Assembly (NCBI RefSeq): GCF_027921745.1
Contig: NC_079238.1
Location: 248,001-312,000 of the forward strand
Origin: Schizosaccharomyces osmophilus
Lineage: Eukaryota > Ascomycota > Schizosaccharomycetes > Schizosaccharomycetales > Schizosaccharomycetaceae
DNA length: 64,000 bases
Reading direction: 5' to 3'
A program made the translations under genes and the position numbers. The notes under the pieces were generated by a model. The model searched no databases and was not told the DNA's origin. It worked only from the letters and a program-made list of their open reading frames with translations. Positions 45,637 to 56,721 of the stretch are shown here, in pieces; positions within the stretch are counted from its first letter, which is position 1; every line of letters begins with the position of its first letter.

Positions 45637-47199
45637 ATGGATAAGAAAAATACCCAAGAAGAGAAAAATTCACAAAGCTCTTATTCCGAGGGCGGAATTC
45701 GCGAACTTTTGGATCGTTTAGCACTTCGTTCTTCAGTAGAAGAAGAAAAGGAAGCTCCAGCCAAGACATATGATGATTACAAGTTTTGGAAGACCCAACC
45801 AGTTCCTAAATTTGGTATGTTTTGGTGATAAATGAGAAAGGTGGATATGAAGCTAATGCGACATTGAATAAACAGATGAAGAATGCGAAGCTGAAGGACC
45901 TATTGACCCAAATACTGACATTGAAAAGGTTTCAAAGGAACCCTATCGTTTATTGAAAGAGTTTGAATGGACAACCATGAATTTAGAAGACGATAACGAG
46001 GTAGGTACTTAGGATCCATACTATTTACTAGTTGTGCAATTACTGACGACAACATATATATAGTTGCGCGAGGTTTATGAACTTTTAACGGAAAACTATG
46101 TGGAAGACTCTTCCGCGATGTTACGATTTGCTTATTCCGCTGAATTCTTGAGATGGGCTTTAATGTGCCCCGGATACGTCAAAGATTGGCACGTTGGTGT
46201 TCGAGTCAAGGCTTCCAACAAGTTAGTTGCATTCATTTCGGCAGTGCCTTTGGTGATTCGTTTGCGTGACAAACTGTTCGAGAAGTGCGCTGAAGTTAAC
46301 TTTTTGTGTATTCACAAAAAGTTACGTAACAAACGTCTCACACCTCTTTTGATTAAGGAAGTTACTCGTAGATGCCATCTTTTGGATGTTTGGCAAGCTG
46401 TTTACACTGGCGGTATTTTGCTTCCTAGTCCAGTTAGTGTGTGCCGTTACTTGCACCGCAGCCTAAACTGGAAAAAGTTGTATGAGATTGGCTTTGCTCC
46501 TCTTCCATTTGGAAGCTCTCCTACTAAGGAAATGGCCAAATATCATTTGCCCTCTGCGACAGCAACTCCTGGATTGCGTCCTATGGAAAAGCGCGATGTC
46601 GCCCAAGTTCAATCTTTACTGTCTCGCTATTTAGAGAGATTTGAATTGGCACATTTCTTTACCGAAACTGAAGTGCAACACTCGTTTCTCGGCGATAGCG
46701 AAGTTTCTAAAGGACCTGTCATTTGGAGCTATGTAGCAGAAGATCCTAAAACGAAGAAAATCACTGACTTTTTTTCCTTTTATTCACTTCCTTCCAGTGT
46801 CCTCGGCAATCCTCAATACAATGATATTAAAGCAGCTTACTTGTATTATTATGCTTCCGATTCTTATCCTAAAGACGATTCCAAGGCTTCTTTGGATACT
46901 TTCGTTGAAAGATGCAAGCTTTTGATCAAGGATTCCTTAATTATTGCTAACCGCGTACGTTTCCGTTGATTATACCAGATTGTTTACTAACGATTATGCA
47001 GCTTCGTTTTGATGTGTTCAACGCCGTGACCGTAATGGATAACAACCTATTTTTGAAAGACCTTCGATTTGGTGAAGGTGATGGCTACCTCAATTATTAT
47101 ATCTATAACTACCGCTGTCCTAAGGTTCCCGGAGGAATTGACTCTCAAAACAATATTGACAAGTCAAGACCGAGCGGTATGGGTTTTGTTATGATTTAA
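45637..47199 (+). CDS. Glycylpeptide N-tetradecanoyltransferase (N-myristoyltransferase)
   Basis: Transfers myristate from myristoyl-CoA to N-terminal glycine of target proteins; cytosolic and essential in fungi. Exons 45637-45814, 45876-46000, 46064-46954 and 47002-47199, 463 residues. Signatures: DYKFWKTQPVPKF near residue 50, ENYVEDSSAMLRFAYSAEFL, VNFLCIHKKLRNKRLTPLLI (the myristoyl-CoA-binding NMT signature) and a GNAT-like C-half with RFELAHFFTE and ITDFFSFYSLPSSV. Just before the end lies KFGEGDG-like RFGEGDGYLNYYIYN, then the C-terminal GMGFVMI. All junction phases agree. Syntenic with S. pombe SPBC2G2.11. I give no symbol, because the name nmt1 is also used for a thiamine gene. Confidence 0.96.
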
Positions 47200-47570
47200 C
47201 TTTTAAATACAATATAAAAATCTTGCTATTTTCATTTATAAAAGTAAAGTACTTTTAGATTGAACCGAATTTTGAACCCAACTACGTAGAAACGAGAAAC
47301 CAAGAGAGCCATTGAATGTATCATCTAATAAACTCAATTAGTGCACTACAATGGGAACCAAGAAACTTTCTTATACTCTTATTTTTCAATATTCCATAGG
47401 TACTAGTGTTACAACTGTACTGTAAGGTCAGTGCTTTATCTTATTTTTCTCAAAGCGAGCCCTTCACCAGCAAAAAACCCACGTCTAATGCTTTAAAATA
47501 CTTCTAAATGTTACTAGTACTTTCACGGCAGTAGTTAAAATTTTTGTTTCTAGCTAATTAACTTCTCTCT
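47200..47570. other. Intergenic upstream of hrs1
   Basis: About 370 AT-rich bases between two plus-strand genes. Nothing else seen. Confidence 0.45.
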
Positions 47571-49265
47571 ATGTTCACCTTCAGCAGACACTTGTTCACC
47601 ACCAAACTACCCACATTCTGCCGGTCATCAAAAATTTGGAGCAGAAGAATGGCAGCCGTCGGTCAAGACATTAACGAAAGGGTTTCAGCCCAAGGAAATG
47701 TAGTTAGAACATTGAAAAGCCAAGGAGCACCTAAAAATGAAATAGACACAGAGGTAGAAAAGCTTTTAGCCTTAAAGAACCTTAAGGTTGGAGAATCTGG
47801 TTCGGGAAAAAAGAAAGATAGTTCATTCACTTTAAAGACGCCCAAAGGAACGAAGGACTGGTACGATAAGGATGTCGTTTTGCGTGAGCGTATCTTCAAG
47901 ACAGTTATTGATATCTTTAAGCGTCATGGCGGTGTAACTTTAGACACACCTGTCTTTGAATTAAAGGAAATTCTTGCCGGAAAGTACGGAGAAGATAGCA
48001 AGTTGATTTATGATCTTAAAGATCAAGGTGGTGAACTTTGCTCTTTGCGCTATGATTTGACTGTCCCTTTTGCTCGTTGGTTGGCTATGAATCCAAAAGT
48101 TACCAACATTAAGCGTTATCACATTGCAAAGGTTTACCGAAGAGATCAACCAGCAATGACCAAGGGTCGCATGCGTGAGTTTTACCAATGTGATTTTGAT
48201 ATTGCTGGTTCTTTCGATTCCATGATTCCCGACTCTGAGGCTCTCAAAGTCTTAGTGGAAAGTTTAGATTCCTTGGAAGTTGGAAACTACACCATTAAAA
48301 TCAACCATCGCCAAATTTTGGATGGCATTTTCACCGTTTGCGGTGTTCCTTCTGACAAGGTCCGTACTATTTCTAGCGCTGTCGACAAACTTGACAAGCT
48401 TCCTTGGGAAGAAGTTAAGCGTGAAATGGTTGTTGAAAAGGGACTTTCTGAAGAGGTAGCTGATAAAATCGGTAAATATGTTTTGCTTAAGGGCGATCGC
48501 TCTTTGTTAGAAAAATTGAAAGGCGATGCTCTGTTGTCTAGCAATCCTTCCGCAAGTGGTGCCTTTAATGATATGGAGCTACTTTTTGATTATCTTGAAA
48601 GCTTTGGTATTTTGAACAAGTTTTCCTTTGACATGTCTTTGGCTCGTGGTCTTGACTACTATACTGGCATCATCTACGAAGCTGTTACAGAAGCATCAGC
48701 TCCCAAGGTAAAGAGTTCAGTTGAAAAGAAATCTTCTGAAGACCCTGAAGCTGATCGCTCTAACGATGATAGTATCGGTGTCGGTTCTATTGCTGCTGGT
48801 GGACGCTATGACAATCTTGTTGGCATGTTTGCTGCTAAAAAAAATAGCCAAGTACCTTGTGTCGGTATTAGCTTGGGTCTGGAAAGGATTTTTTCCATCT
48901 TAAGATCCAGAATACCCGACGAAGAAATTCGTGCCAACGAAGTCGATGTTTTCGTCATGGCCTTCGGTGGTGGTAAAGAATGGACTGGATTTTTGAAGGA
49001 GCGTATGCAAATTTGCAATGACCTTTGGAAGAATGGAATTAAAGCCGAATTTTTATACAAAGCTAAGCCCAAGCCCAGACAGCAATTTGATGCAGCAGAT
49101 AAGTACGCTGTTCCTTTCTCTATTATCCTTGGACAAGATGAAATTGACCAAAACTCTGTACGTATAAGAAAAATGGGTTTGAAGGAAAAGAGTGATGAGG
49201 GTCAACTGGTATCTCGCGCTGATATGGTCAAGGTTCTCAAAGGCCACCTTGCCTCTTCAGATTAA
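47571..49265 (+). CDS. hrs1: Histidyl-tRNA synthetase, cytosolic and mitochondrial forms
   Basis: Class II synthetase, one exon, 564 residues. Residues 1-26 ([20 protein letters not shown]) have six basic and no acidic residues, as in a mitochondrial presequence; a second ATG at residue 27 (47649) opens MAAVGQDIN. Use of both starts would give mitochondrial and cytosolic enzymes from one gene, as known for yeast HTS1. About residues 37-75 resemble a WHEP domain. The catalytic core has TPKGTKDW, the motif 2 region [20 protein letters not shown], the HisA signature [13 protein letters not shown] and motif 3 [12 protein letters not shown]. An anticodon-binding domain closes the protein. Syntenic with S. 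pombe SPBC2G2.12. Confidence 0.95.
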   Translation: MFTFSRHLFTTKLPTFCRSSKIWSRRMAAVGQDINERVSAQGNVVRTLKSQGAPKNEIDTEVEKLLALKNLKVGESGSGKKKDSSFTLKTPKGTKDWYDKDVVLRERIFKTVIDIFKRHGGVTLDTPVFELKEILAGKYGEDSKLIYDLKDQGGELCSLRYDLTVPFARWLAMNPKVTNIKRYHIAKVYRRDQPAMTKGRMREFYQCDFDIAGSFDSMIPDSEALKVLVESLDSLEVGNYTIKINHRQILDGIFTVCGVPSDKVRTISSAVDKLDKLPWEEVKREMVVEKGLSEEVADKIGKYVLLKGDRSLLEKLKGDALLSSNPSASGAFNDMELLFDYLESFGILNKFSFDMSLARGLDYYTGIIYEAVTEASAPKVKSSVEKKSSEDPEADRSNDDSIGVGSIAAGGRYDNLVGMFAAKKNSQVPCVGISLGLERIFSILRSRIPDEEIRANEVDVFVMAFGGGKEWTGFLKERMQICNDLWKNGIKAEFLYKAKPKPRQQFDAADKYAVPFSIILGQDEIDQNSVRIRKMGLKEKSDEGQLVSRADMVKVLKGHLASSD

Positions 49266-49465
49266 TATGAATTATATAAATTTCCGTTGGTTAGAAATAG
49301 ATAAAAATGGAAAATTTTGTTTTGAGATATCTATTTATGTTTGAAAAGTTTGTAACGATTAAGAAGTCTAATGATTGATAGATTAGCGCATATAGCAAGA
49401 AGATGTGTAGATAGGATGGCAATAACGATAAGTATAAATCTTCATAGAGTTCTAAAGGCAAAACA

Positions 49466-50745
49466 TCAAAAGACGTTGTTTTCAGGTGGTACAAACTGTC
49501 GTAGACGGACACCTCCTTCTTTAAGTATTGATGCAGTATGGTTATCCATACTGTAAGACGTGCTGTAAACAACTAGACGAATCAGGTTAGTATTTCATAG
49601 ATCGCAGTCAACGAACCTTCGCTGATACCGACTTGAGCAATTTTCACCGAGCAAGTTAGACAGGGACACCTTTGAGTACAGTTAGTATGAGGTAGATAGA
49701 TTTCAATAGGCATACGTGTCGCAATATAGAATACCATTGGATCCGACGCGTTCACGTCCAGCTTCCAATAGGGCATTTTCCTCTGCATGAAGACACAGGC
49801 ACGTGTGCAAGTCAGTGCCACAAGACAGAGCAGAGTTACACCTAGGGCATCCGCCTTCATTACAATTTTTTATCCCTCTAGGTGTTCCATTATACCCGGT
49901 AGCAATAATGCGATTGTCACGAACAAGGACACAACCTACACGCCGTTTCATGCAGTTACTTCTCATTGCAGCTAAACTAGCCATTTGCATAAAGTAGCTA
50001 TCCCAAGATGGACGGAATCTATCATTGTTCATCATATCTGCGCTTCTTAGTTTATCCCGCAGAACGGGTTTTTCAAAGGCATCGTTATTGATGTGAACCT
50101 GAGCCAAAGATCGATGACGATTTACGCTATTATCGCTTTTGAAGGCTGCTTCATCTTGAATGGCACAAAATTGCTCGAGAGTAGTATTTTTTTTATGAGG
50201 GTAACTAGATAAAAGCAAGTTATTTTCCAAAAACAATTCAGGTCTAGAGAACAAGGAGGAGAGTGGACGATTTCGACTTAATCATTTATGGATTCGCTTC
50301 CTGTTACAGCAAATGAGAAGCTCGTGCTTGGTCTCCAAGAACCTGATTGCTTACGGGAAATAACTCACAGAAAGATTTGTTAGTAATGTAGCACAATCAC
50401 TTAGAGTCTAAGACACCCTACATACCTTCTGTAACGGCGAAAGCGAGTAAGAACTGGAGCATCAACATAGACAAGAAGGAAAAAGGGTCGTTTTATAATC
50501 CCATTAAGAAACTGAGTAGAGGGAATCCCATTCATGACTAATCTGCTACGCCAACGCTGAGTAACATAATCGATTAACGCGTTGGCTCCTACTAATATTT
50601 CATCGTCGACTTGGTAAACATGGTCGCTTGCTTCGTCCGCCTTGTATACTCGCTCGATAAGTTTAAAATCAAGTTCTTCAACCAAAAACTCTACCAATGT
50701 ATCCTTACCACTGCATATAGGGCCAGTGAGTCCTACTAGTGGCAT
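49466..50745 (-). CDS. dcd1: dCMP deaminase with N-terminal P-loop domain
   Basis: Converts dCMP to dUMP, feeding dTTP synthesis; usually controlled by dCTP and dTTP. Exons 50745-50426, 50276-49716, 49669-49617 and 49572-49466, 346 residues. The N-terminal 110 residues form a nucleotide-kinase-like domain with P-loop LTGPICSGKDTL, present in many fungal dCMP deaminases. The deaminase domain has the zinc ligands: Cys-containing CNEGGCPRC, catalytic LHAEENALLEAG, and TCPCLTCSVKIAQVGI rebuilt across intron 2. Intron 1 (149 nt) is long for the gene set; intron 3 has a GTTCGT donor and CTAAC branch. Syntenic with S. pombe SPBC2G2.13c; 3' end faces hrs1 over 200 bases. Confidence 0.94.
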
Positions 50746-51350
50746 TTTTTTTATTAAAAGATACGATTCCCAGAGACAAACGAAATGTGATTTTTTTGCA
50801 GATTATTTATTCTCAAATGAGGAGTAGGGTAAAGCTTTTTGTAAAAAAAGGATATCCTTAAAGAAAAGAAAGAAGTGTTGAAAGGGTTTCTAAGAATTGT
50901 CTTGCTATGTATTTTGGACTGTCAAATCAAACGAGAATAGACTCATCTATCGAAAATTCTTTCTCATTTGAAAAGAATCTTTTTATTTTCCAATAGTTAT
51001 CGGTTAGTAATAGTTTTAGAAGTGCTCGTTGAATGAACAACTTGAGATGCCTATATATGAAAAAATTGCGGATACAATGTTTAAGAAAACCTCGTTTTTA
51101 TTCAATAATTTGAAAGTATGAGTTTCTTTCCTCTCGACTTTTCAGAGTATCTCAAAGCCTATACCAGCACTAAACTATACATGCCTTTTCCAACGAACGA
51201 ATTGAGTAGAACCAAACTGTTGGAATTGTAGTTTTTGAAGAGAAGTAGACTTTGAAGAGAAGTAGACTAATAAAGGTTCTTGTATATTTAAACGTGCATA
51301 TTGCAGGGAAACAGAAATTTTAAGAATTACGAGTGAAAGCATACAATGAG
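50746..51350. other. Divergent promoter region between dcd1 and csi1
   Basis: About 600 AT-rich bases. Contains a 17-bp tandem duplication close to csi1 (separate entry). No gene or RNA seen. Confidence 0.45.
51234..51267. repeat. 17-bp tandem duplication
   Basis: Two exact adjacent copies of TTTGAAGAGAAGTAGAC, about 85 nt upstream of the csi1 ATG. Probably a recent slippage or repair event in promoter or leader DNA. Confidence 0.85.
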
Positions 51351-52997
51351 ATGAATCCAGGTAATCCGACTTCTGGATTATGGAGAAAATTTAAGCAATT
51401 CTGGTTGAATGCTAAAAATGAATATTTGGAATGGGAAAGACAACAACTGAACGAGCCGTCGACTAATTTGAGAGAAACTCAAGATAGAAACTCAATAACC
51501 AAAAAACCGGATGTACAGTTTATCCCACCCCCTAATCCTTCTTCTAAAAAGAGAAAAAAGCGGCATGTATCTGAAGACTCTCCCAGAAAAACTCTAGCAA
51601 GAGGTCATACCCCGAAACAGCAGACATCCAACAAGATTGATGTCAAATCAGAACCGACTTCACCAAATAAACGTATTCATCTTGACCTCAATAATGATGA
51701 TTCTTTTGATGCTCCTTTCCTAACCCCTATGAATGATTTATCACCTTCACGTTCGCGATTCCATCCACACCGACAACCCTTACCATCTTCATCTTTGCAT
51801 GCCTCCGGATTTTCCATTCAACCCAGGATTCCTTCTCTTTCTTCTCCATCTCAATTTCATTTTCATGATCCTCCAACACAAACGGATCCTCCTTTCCCTA
51901 CTTCATCTCCGAAAACTGCTACACATACGAATTCCGAATCATTGGTTCTTTTTCAAAGGCTTGAAAGTATCGAATCTATGTTACATAATTTACAGGATAA
52001 ATTAAACAACTACGAACGAAATACTAGCGCAAGCCCTCTTTTGTTTGGACCACCAAATGGCAGGTCTTCCCCTTCGTTACCGAACTTCCCTAGCCATTCG
52101 ACTCCTCTCCCTTCAGCGCTCTCTCAGCAGCAGGACTCGAATCTTCAAAGAAATTTCCTAAATTTCTCATCCGGCAGGAACGAAATTTCTGGCTCAGTCG
52201 AAGAGAATCGTGAAGTGAAAAAGAATGGTAAGGAACTTTACGAACTCAGTAGTGAAAGCTCATCTGAATCTGAAGATTCCTTAATCTTGGAAGAATTTTC
52301 TGAGTCCCGTGCATTCAATTCCCCAAAAGCCACCCAAGACAACAATTTGCAAACGCTGGACGCAAAGAAAGGAACTGGGAACAATGTATCTTATAATATA
52401 TCTGCCTCTTCAACGCTTGGAAATCAGAATGAACCTTCAAATCAAAACATGTTTGATACTTCTACTCCGATTTCCAATCGGACAGCAGCATCTGCTGATA
52501 AACATACGGAAATGAAAAAAGAGACGCCAGATTTGTCAAATAATAAAGATACCATCTTAGCTGGTGGAAATACGGAAATGGCTCAGCATGAACCACTCAA
52601 GGAGCAACCAGCTGGTTCAAGCTATATAGACACTAAAAATGATTCTGCTGACCATCGTCAGAAAAACAACAAGAGTGTTCCAACGACAGGAATATCTAAC
52701 GAAAGGCCAGACATTAGCACAACCATGTTTGAACAATTAACACCCATCCCTAAAACATCATGGAGTCGCTACAGCCAGAAACGAGAAGTTCCAAATACGG
52801 TGGTCGAACATCCAAGAAAAAGCCCTTCCATAAATAGCCAGACTCAGTCACCAAGGCAGGGGCAAGAAAGTACAAGTAACGATATTGAACATACAAAAGA
52901 GGCACTTGCAAGACTTCGATCAAAAATGCAAGAACGTTTGAAGAGACGCAATTCTGAAAGGAAAAATCAAACACAAGAGTCTCATCGCGGGCGATGA
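51351..52997 (+). CDS. csi1: Csi1-like mitotic spindle pole/centromere linker protein
   Basis: Single exon, 548 residues from ATG at 51351; the frame reaches 51333 only through GTG. The N-terminal 35 residues form a helix with SGLWRKFKQFWLNAKNEYLE. Next come a basic segment (KKRKKRHVSE) that may be a nuclear signal and a Ser/Pro-rich linker. A short coiled coil follows at about residues 205-230 (LVLFQRLESIESMLHNLQDK), then a long acidic, Ser/Asn-rich, probably disordered part, and a final basic helix (KEALARLRSKMQERLKRR). In S. pombe Csi1 links centromeres to the spindle pole body through Sad1. The name here rests on position (SPBC2G2.14) and general build, not on a diagnostic motif. Confidence 0.65.
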   Translation: MNPGNPTSGLWRKFKQFWLNAKNEYLEWERQQLNEPSTNLRETQDRNSITKKPDVQFIPPPNPSSKKRKKRHVSEDSPRKTLARGHTPKQQTSNKIDVKSEPTSPNKRIHLDLNNDDSFDAPFLTPMNDLSPSRSRFHPHRQPLPSSSLHASGFSIQPRIPSLSSPSQFHFHDPPTQTDPPFPTSSPKTATHTNSESLVLFQRLESIESMLHNLQDKLNNYERNTSASPLLFGPPNGRSSPSLPNFPSHSTPLPSALSQQQDSNLQRNFLNFSSGRNEISGSVEENREVKKNGKELYELSSESSSESEDSLILEEFSESRAFNSPKATQDNNLQTLDAKKGTGNNVSYNISASSTLGNQNEPSNQNMFDTSTPISNRTAASADKHTEMKKETPDLSNNKDTILAGGNTEMAQHEPLKEQPAGSSYIDTKNDSADHRQKNNKSVPTTGISNERPDISTTMFEQLTPIPKTSWSRYSQKREVPNTVVEHPRKSPSINSQTQSPRQGQESTSNDIEHTKEALARLRSKMQERLKRRNSERKNQTQESHRGR

Positions 52998-53170
52998 GTT
53001 ACTAGATCATGGGACATTTCCAGTGTATTTGAACGATTGAGATATAGGTAATAATATTATGGTTATTAATGTTGCGTATTTCGTAAAAATATCTGAAATT
53101 ATGTTTTACTGTGAAGTAAGGAAATATATAGAAGGGCTGTCATATAAAGCATACAAGACCTGCGTCTATA

Positions 53171-54022
53171 CTATTTCCGTCTCAAACATACAAAATACGC
53201 TTCCCTAGATTCCTTAACAGACGCTTTTGGCTTTTCTATGTGAACACGTTTGAAAACCTTCATTAGAGACTTTTGAAACTCATGTTCTTCCGATCCCATA
53301 TAATATTTACAAACAAAAAATCCCCCAGGACGAAGAAAGGTTTTGGCTAATTGAAATGCGGAATTACATAAATCCTAAAATTGTTAGTTATGAAACAAGA
53401 ACTCCTTAAGCTGTAAGTTTTCGTACCATAGATACGGCATGATCTCGAATGCGTATGCCGGTAGTTGAATGAAGCCTAGTAAGAGTTAGATGAAAAGCGA
53501 TTGATATGAATCCTTACATATCACTCAAAATTGTATCTACAATCAAGTCATTTGTCTTTGGTTCCTGTCGATGTTGTTGGAAAGCATCTTGTATTTTGGC
53601 CTGTGTTTGAGGGTCCAACATATCGCCGTACACTGGAAAGACTCCTTGCGGCGGCGACACATTTTGAATATCCACTGCAACGACAAATCCTTCGGCGCCT
53701 ACAGCCGTCGAGGCTACTTGAGACCAAGAGCCTGGAGCGAATCCCTACAAATGGTCAGAAAATCAAGAAGTAGCTTTGGAATCCTGCCTACCAAATCAAT
53801 AACCCCAAATCCTTTTTTCAAGAACCTATGTTTTTGGTTTAACTTTATGAATTAGTAATGCTGTTGAAGCGAATTCTCTACAAAAATGGAGCATTATCAT
53901 TGTCATACTTCCAGTAATTTATAAGCAGCTCTAGACCGATAATTATCAACTTTGGATTGTTTACGAAAAGCGTCTTGCGAACGTTTAGCAGCCCATGACC
54001 AAAAGGGGACCGTCTGTCTCAT
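53171..54022 (-). CDS. Mitochondrial rRNA 2'-O-methyltransferase, FtsJ/Mrm2 family
   Basis: SAM-dependent methylation of a ribose in the mitochondrial large rRNA. Five exons: 54022-53909, 53842-53792, 53744-53518, 53475-53427 and 53374-53171, giving 214 residues. The FtsJ K-D-K-E tetrad is visible: lysine in SRAAYKLLE, aspartate in ILSDMLHSTTG, lysine in PGGFFVCKYYMG and glutamate in KESREAYFVCL. The SAM loop is VIDLGFAPGSWSQVA, assembled over intron 2. All junctions keep frame; intron 1 ends at CATAAAG after branch TTACTAAT. The start is the least certain part: an upstream exon with a presequence ending at the CTTGCAAG acceptor (about 54060) is possible. Syntenic with S. pombe SPBC2G2.15c. 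Confidence 0.88.
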
Positions 54023-54804
54023 TTCGTTCCATGGATTTGGTGGTTTCTGGGACCTTGCAAGGAACAAAAAAAATTGAAAATTGAAAATAAAATAAAATAA
54101 AACAAAACAAAATAAGAAATAAGAAATAAGTGCTATATTAAAGGTCTTTAGTCTACTAGCGATAGCAGTGGTAGCAGTAATTATTTGTATGTACCAGCAT
54201 GATATTTCACCAAGATTACCATCACACGTCTCAACTCCATTTACAAATTCAATGGAATGTCTCATCTTTTGGTTTCTTTGCAAGCCCACTTAACAAGCAT
54301 ATAATTGCGATGGCAACGCTTCTAGCTTTTGCATATAACTGTCAATACAATGCAACTCATTTCATTTTGATATCACAGGCGTTCCACAAACCTAGTCGCA
54401 AAACCTATATGCATTAACTTTACTTTTTATATCTACCAAAACCTTTGGATCCAGGAAACCTTTCAATCGTTGATGATTTGAAAAACAAATATTTCTTTCA
54501 CTTTGTTTACCTTTTATTTGTTTACTAAAAAATCCCAACCTGTATCGTTATATTAGCTTTACAAGTAAGTTCTATTTGCGTAATCCAATGTTTGCGTAAA
54601 GAGAAGTAACACACAATTTTACATAACGATATCAGGGTTCTTTGTAAAATGTTTCTAGCTAGACAGACCAGACCCATACAAAGCTGAATGGATTTATAAG
54701 ATAACAAACTGCAACGGAGACACTATGCAATTTGAGTGAAACTTAAGTAGCGCACTATCTCAGATCTAAACAGACAAAGAACGCGTTTTAATTTACCCAT
54801 AACC
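54023..54804. other. Intergenic at second synteny junction
   Basis: About 780 bases between the FtsJ gene and his4, which diverge. It contains an A-rich low-complexity tract and may contain an unseen first exon of the methyltransferase gene. No RNA gene or mobile element recognised. Confidence 0.45.
54064..54130. repeat. A-rich low-complexity tract (AAAAT/AAAAC units)
   Basis: Runs of AATAAA, AAAAC and AAGAAAT units on the plus strand. Read on the minus strand it is a T-rich tract just upstream of a CTTGCAAG, which could serve as a pyrimidine tract for an upstream intron of the methyltransferase gene. Confidence 0.6.
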
Positions 54805-56585
54805 ATGATTGTCTCTATTCTCGACTATGGGAGTGGAAATGTACGCTCTTTAGTCAATGCCATTCAACATCTTGGATACAAGGTTGAGTGGATTCGAAGT
54901 CCCGAAGAAATTGCAAACGCTGAGGTATGGAAGAAGCTAATGAAGAATTGCTAGTACATCCACTATTCATTCAAAAGAAATGGAAGGCTTGATGGCATTG
55001 TAATTTGAATAAACTATTTTGATGTGGTGATCATCTAGAATTCAATATTGTGAACATATTGTTAACATAGTGTTAGTGCTTGATTTTCCCTGGCGTGGGT
55101 AATTTCGGCTTTGTGTGCGATTCTTTAGCAAAGGAAGGATATCTTGAAGCATTGCGCGATTATGCACTCTCTGGAAAACCTTTTATGGCTGTCTGTGTCG
55201 GTATACAAGCTTTGTTTGAAGGTTCAGTAGAAGCACCTGAATCCAAGGGTCTTGGTATCTTCCCTGGATTGGTGCAAAAGTTCCAGAGCAAGAACAAAAG
55301 TGTCCCTCACATTGGATGGAATTCCTGTGCTGTTCGTTCCAATACCGAACAAGAACATTATGGCTTAAGGCCTCACGACAAATTTTACTTTGTCCACTCC
55401 TACATGATCCCTACTGCCAATTTACAACTTCCTAGCGATTTCCATGTCGCTACCACCCGCTATGGCGATGAAACGTTTGTGGGTGCTATCATGAAGAAGA
55501 ACTTTCTTGCTACACAGTTCCACCCAGAGAAGAGTGGTGCTGCTGGTTTACGCTGCATAGAAGCTTTCTTATCTGGAAACTATGAAAAAGCCATTAGTGG
55601 CGTGGATACTCAATTGCTAGAAAACTCTAGCGGAGGATTGACAAAGCGTGTCATTGCTTGCCTTGACGTCCGTTCAAACGATTCTGGCGATCTCGTTGTT
55701 ACCAAGGGTGACCAATATGACGTTCGCGAGAAAGCCGCTGCCGGTGGTGAAGTTCGCAACCTCGGTAAACCAGTTGAACTATGCCAGCGCTACTTTGAAG
55801 AAGGGGCAGATGAAGTTGTTTTCTTGAATATCACCTCTTTCCGCAACTGTCCCTTGGCAGATGCTCCTATGCTTCAAGTGCTTGCGAAAGCTGCCCAAAC
55901 CGTTTTCGTTCCTTTAACTGTCGGTGGTGGGATTCGTGAAATCGTCGATCCTGATGGTACAGTATACTCTGCTGTCGAAGTAGCAGGCACTTATTTCCGT
56001 TCAGGTGCTGACAAGGTGTCCATTGGCAGTGATGCCGTGTATGCCGCTGAACAATATTATGCAAATGCCCAAAAATTAACTGGAACTACTGCTATTGAAA
56101 CCATTTCTGCGGCGTATGGTTGCCAGGCTGTTGTTATTTCCATTGATCCCAAACGCCAGTATGTTAAAAGCCCTGAAGAAACCAAGCATCATGCTATCAA
56201 AACTCCTCATCGCGGCCCGAATGGGGAAGAATATGCTTGGTATCAGTGTACCGTAAAGGGAGGAAGAGAATATCGTGATATAGACGTTGTTGAATTGGCT
56301 AGAGCATGTGAAGCTATGGGAGCTGGCGAAGTCCTCTTGAACTGCATGGATCAAGATGGTTCCAATGCTGGATATGACATTGGGTTGGTTCGTCTGGTTA
56401 AAGAATCCGTCAAGATTCCTGTTATAGCTTCTAGCGGTGCAGGCGTTTCTGAGCATTTTGAGCAAGTATTCAAGGCAACTGAGTGTGATGCAGCACTTGC
56501 TGCTGGCATCTTCCATCGCAAGACTTGTAGTATTGAAAATGTAAAGGAACACCTTCAAAAATCAGACGTTCTTGTACGATTATAA
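54805..56585 (+). CDS. his4: Imidazole glycerol phosphate synthase (HisH-HisF fusion)
   Basis: Fifth step of histidine synthesis: glutamine-dependent cyclisation yielding imidazole glycerol phosphate and AICAR. Exons 54805-54924 and 55077-56585, 542 residues. The N-terminal glutaminase has [11 protein letters not shown], the nucleophile in [10 protein letters not shown] (about residue 80) and the His-Glu pair in FHPEKSG (about 188). From about 230 the cyclase barrel has [38 protein letters not shown] and [15 protein letters not shown]. The intron is 152 nt, with several possible branch sites. In S. pombe the gene is SPBC418.01c, so it lies outside the SPBC2G2 block preceding it here. It faces rft1 over 136 bases. 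Confidence 0.96.
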
Positions 56586-56721
56586 TAGTGATTACTGTCA
56601 CAATTTTGGATCCTCTTTTTTCCGTTTCTTATTCTTTTTTGGTTTACAGCACCGCAGAAGCATGTACAAATAGAAAATGTTTATTAGATATTATTTTAGT
56701 TATCAACAATCAAAAAGTTAT

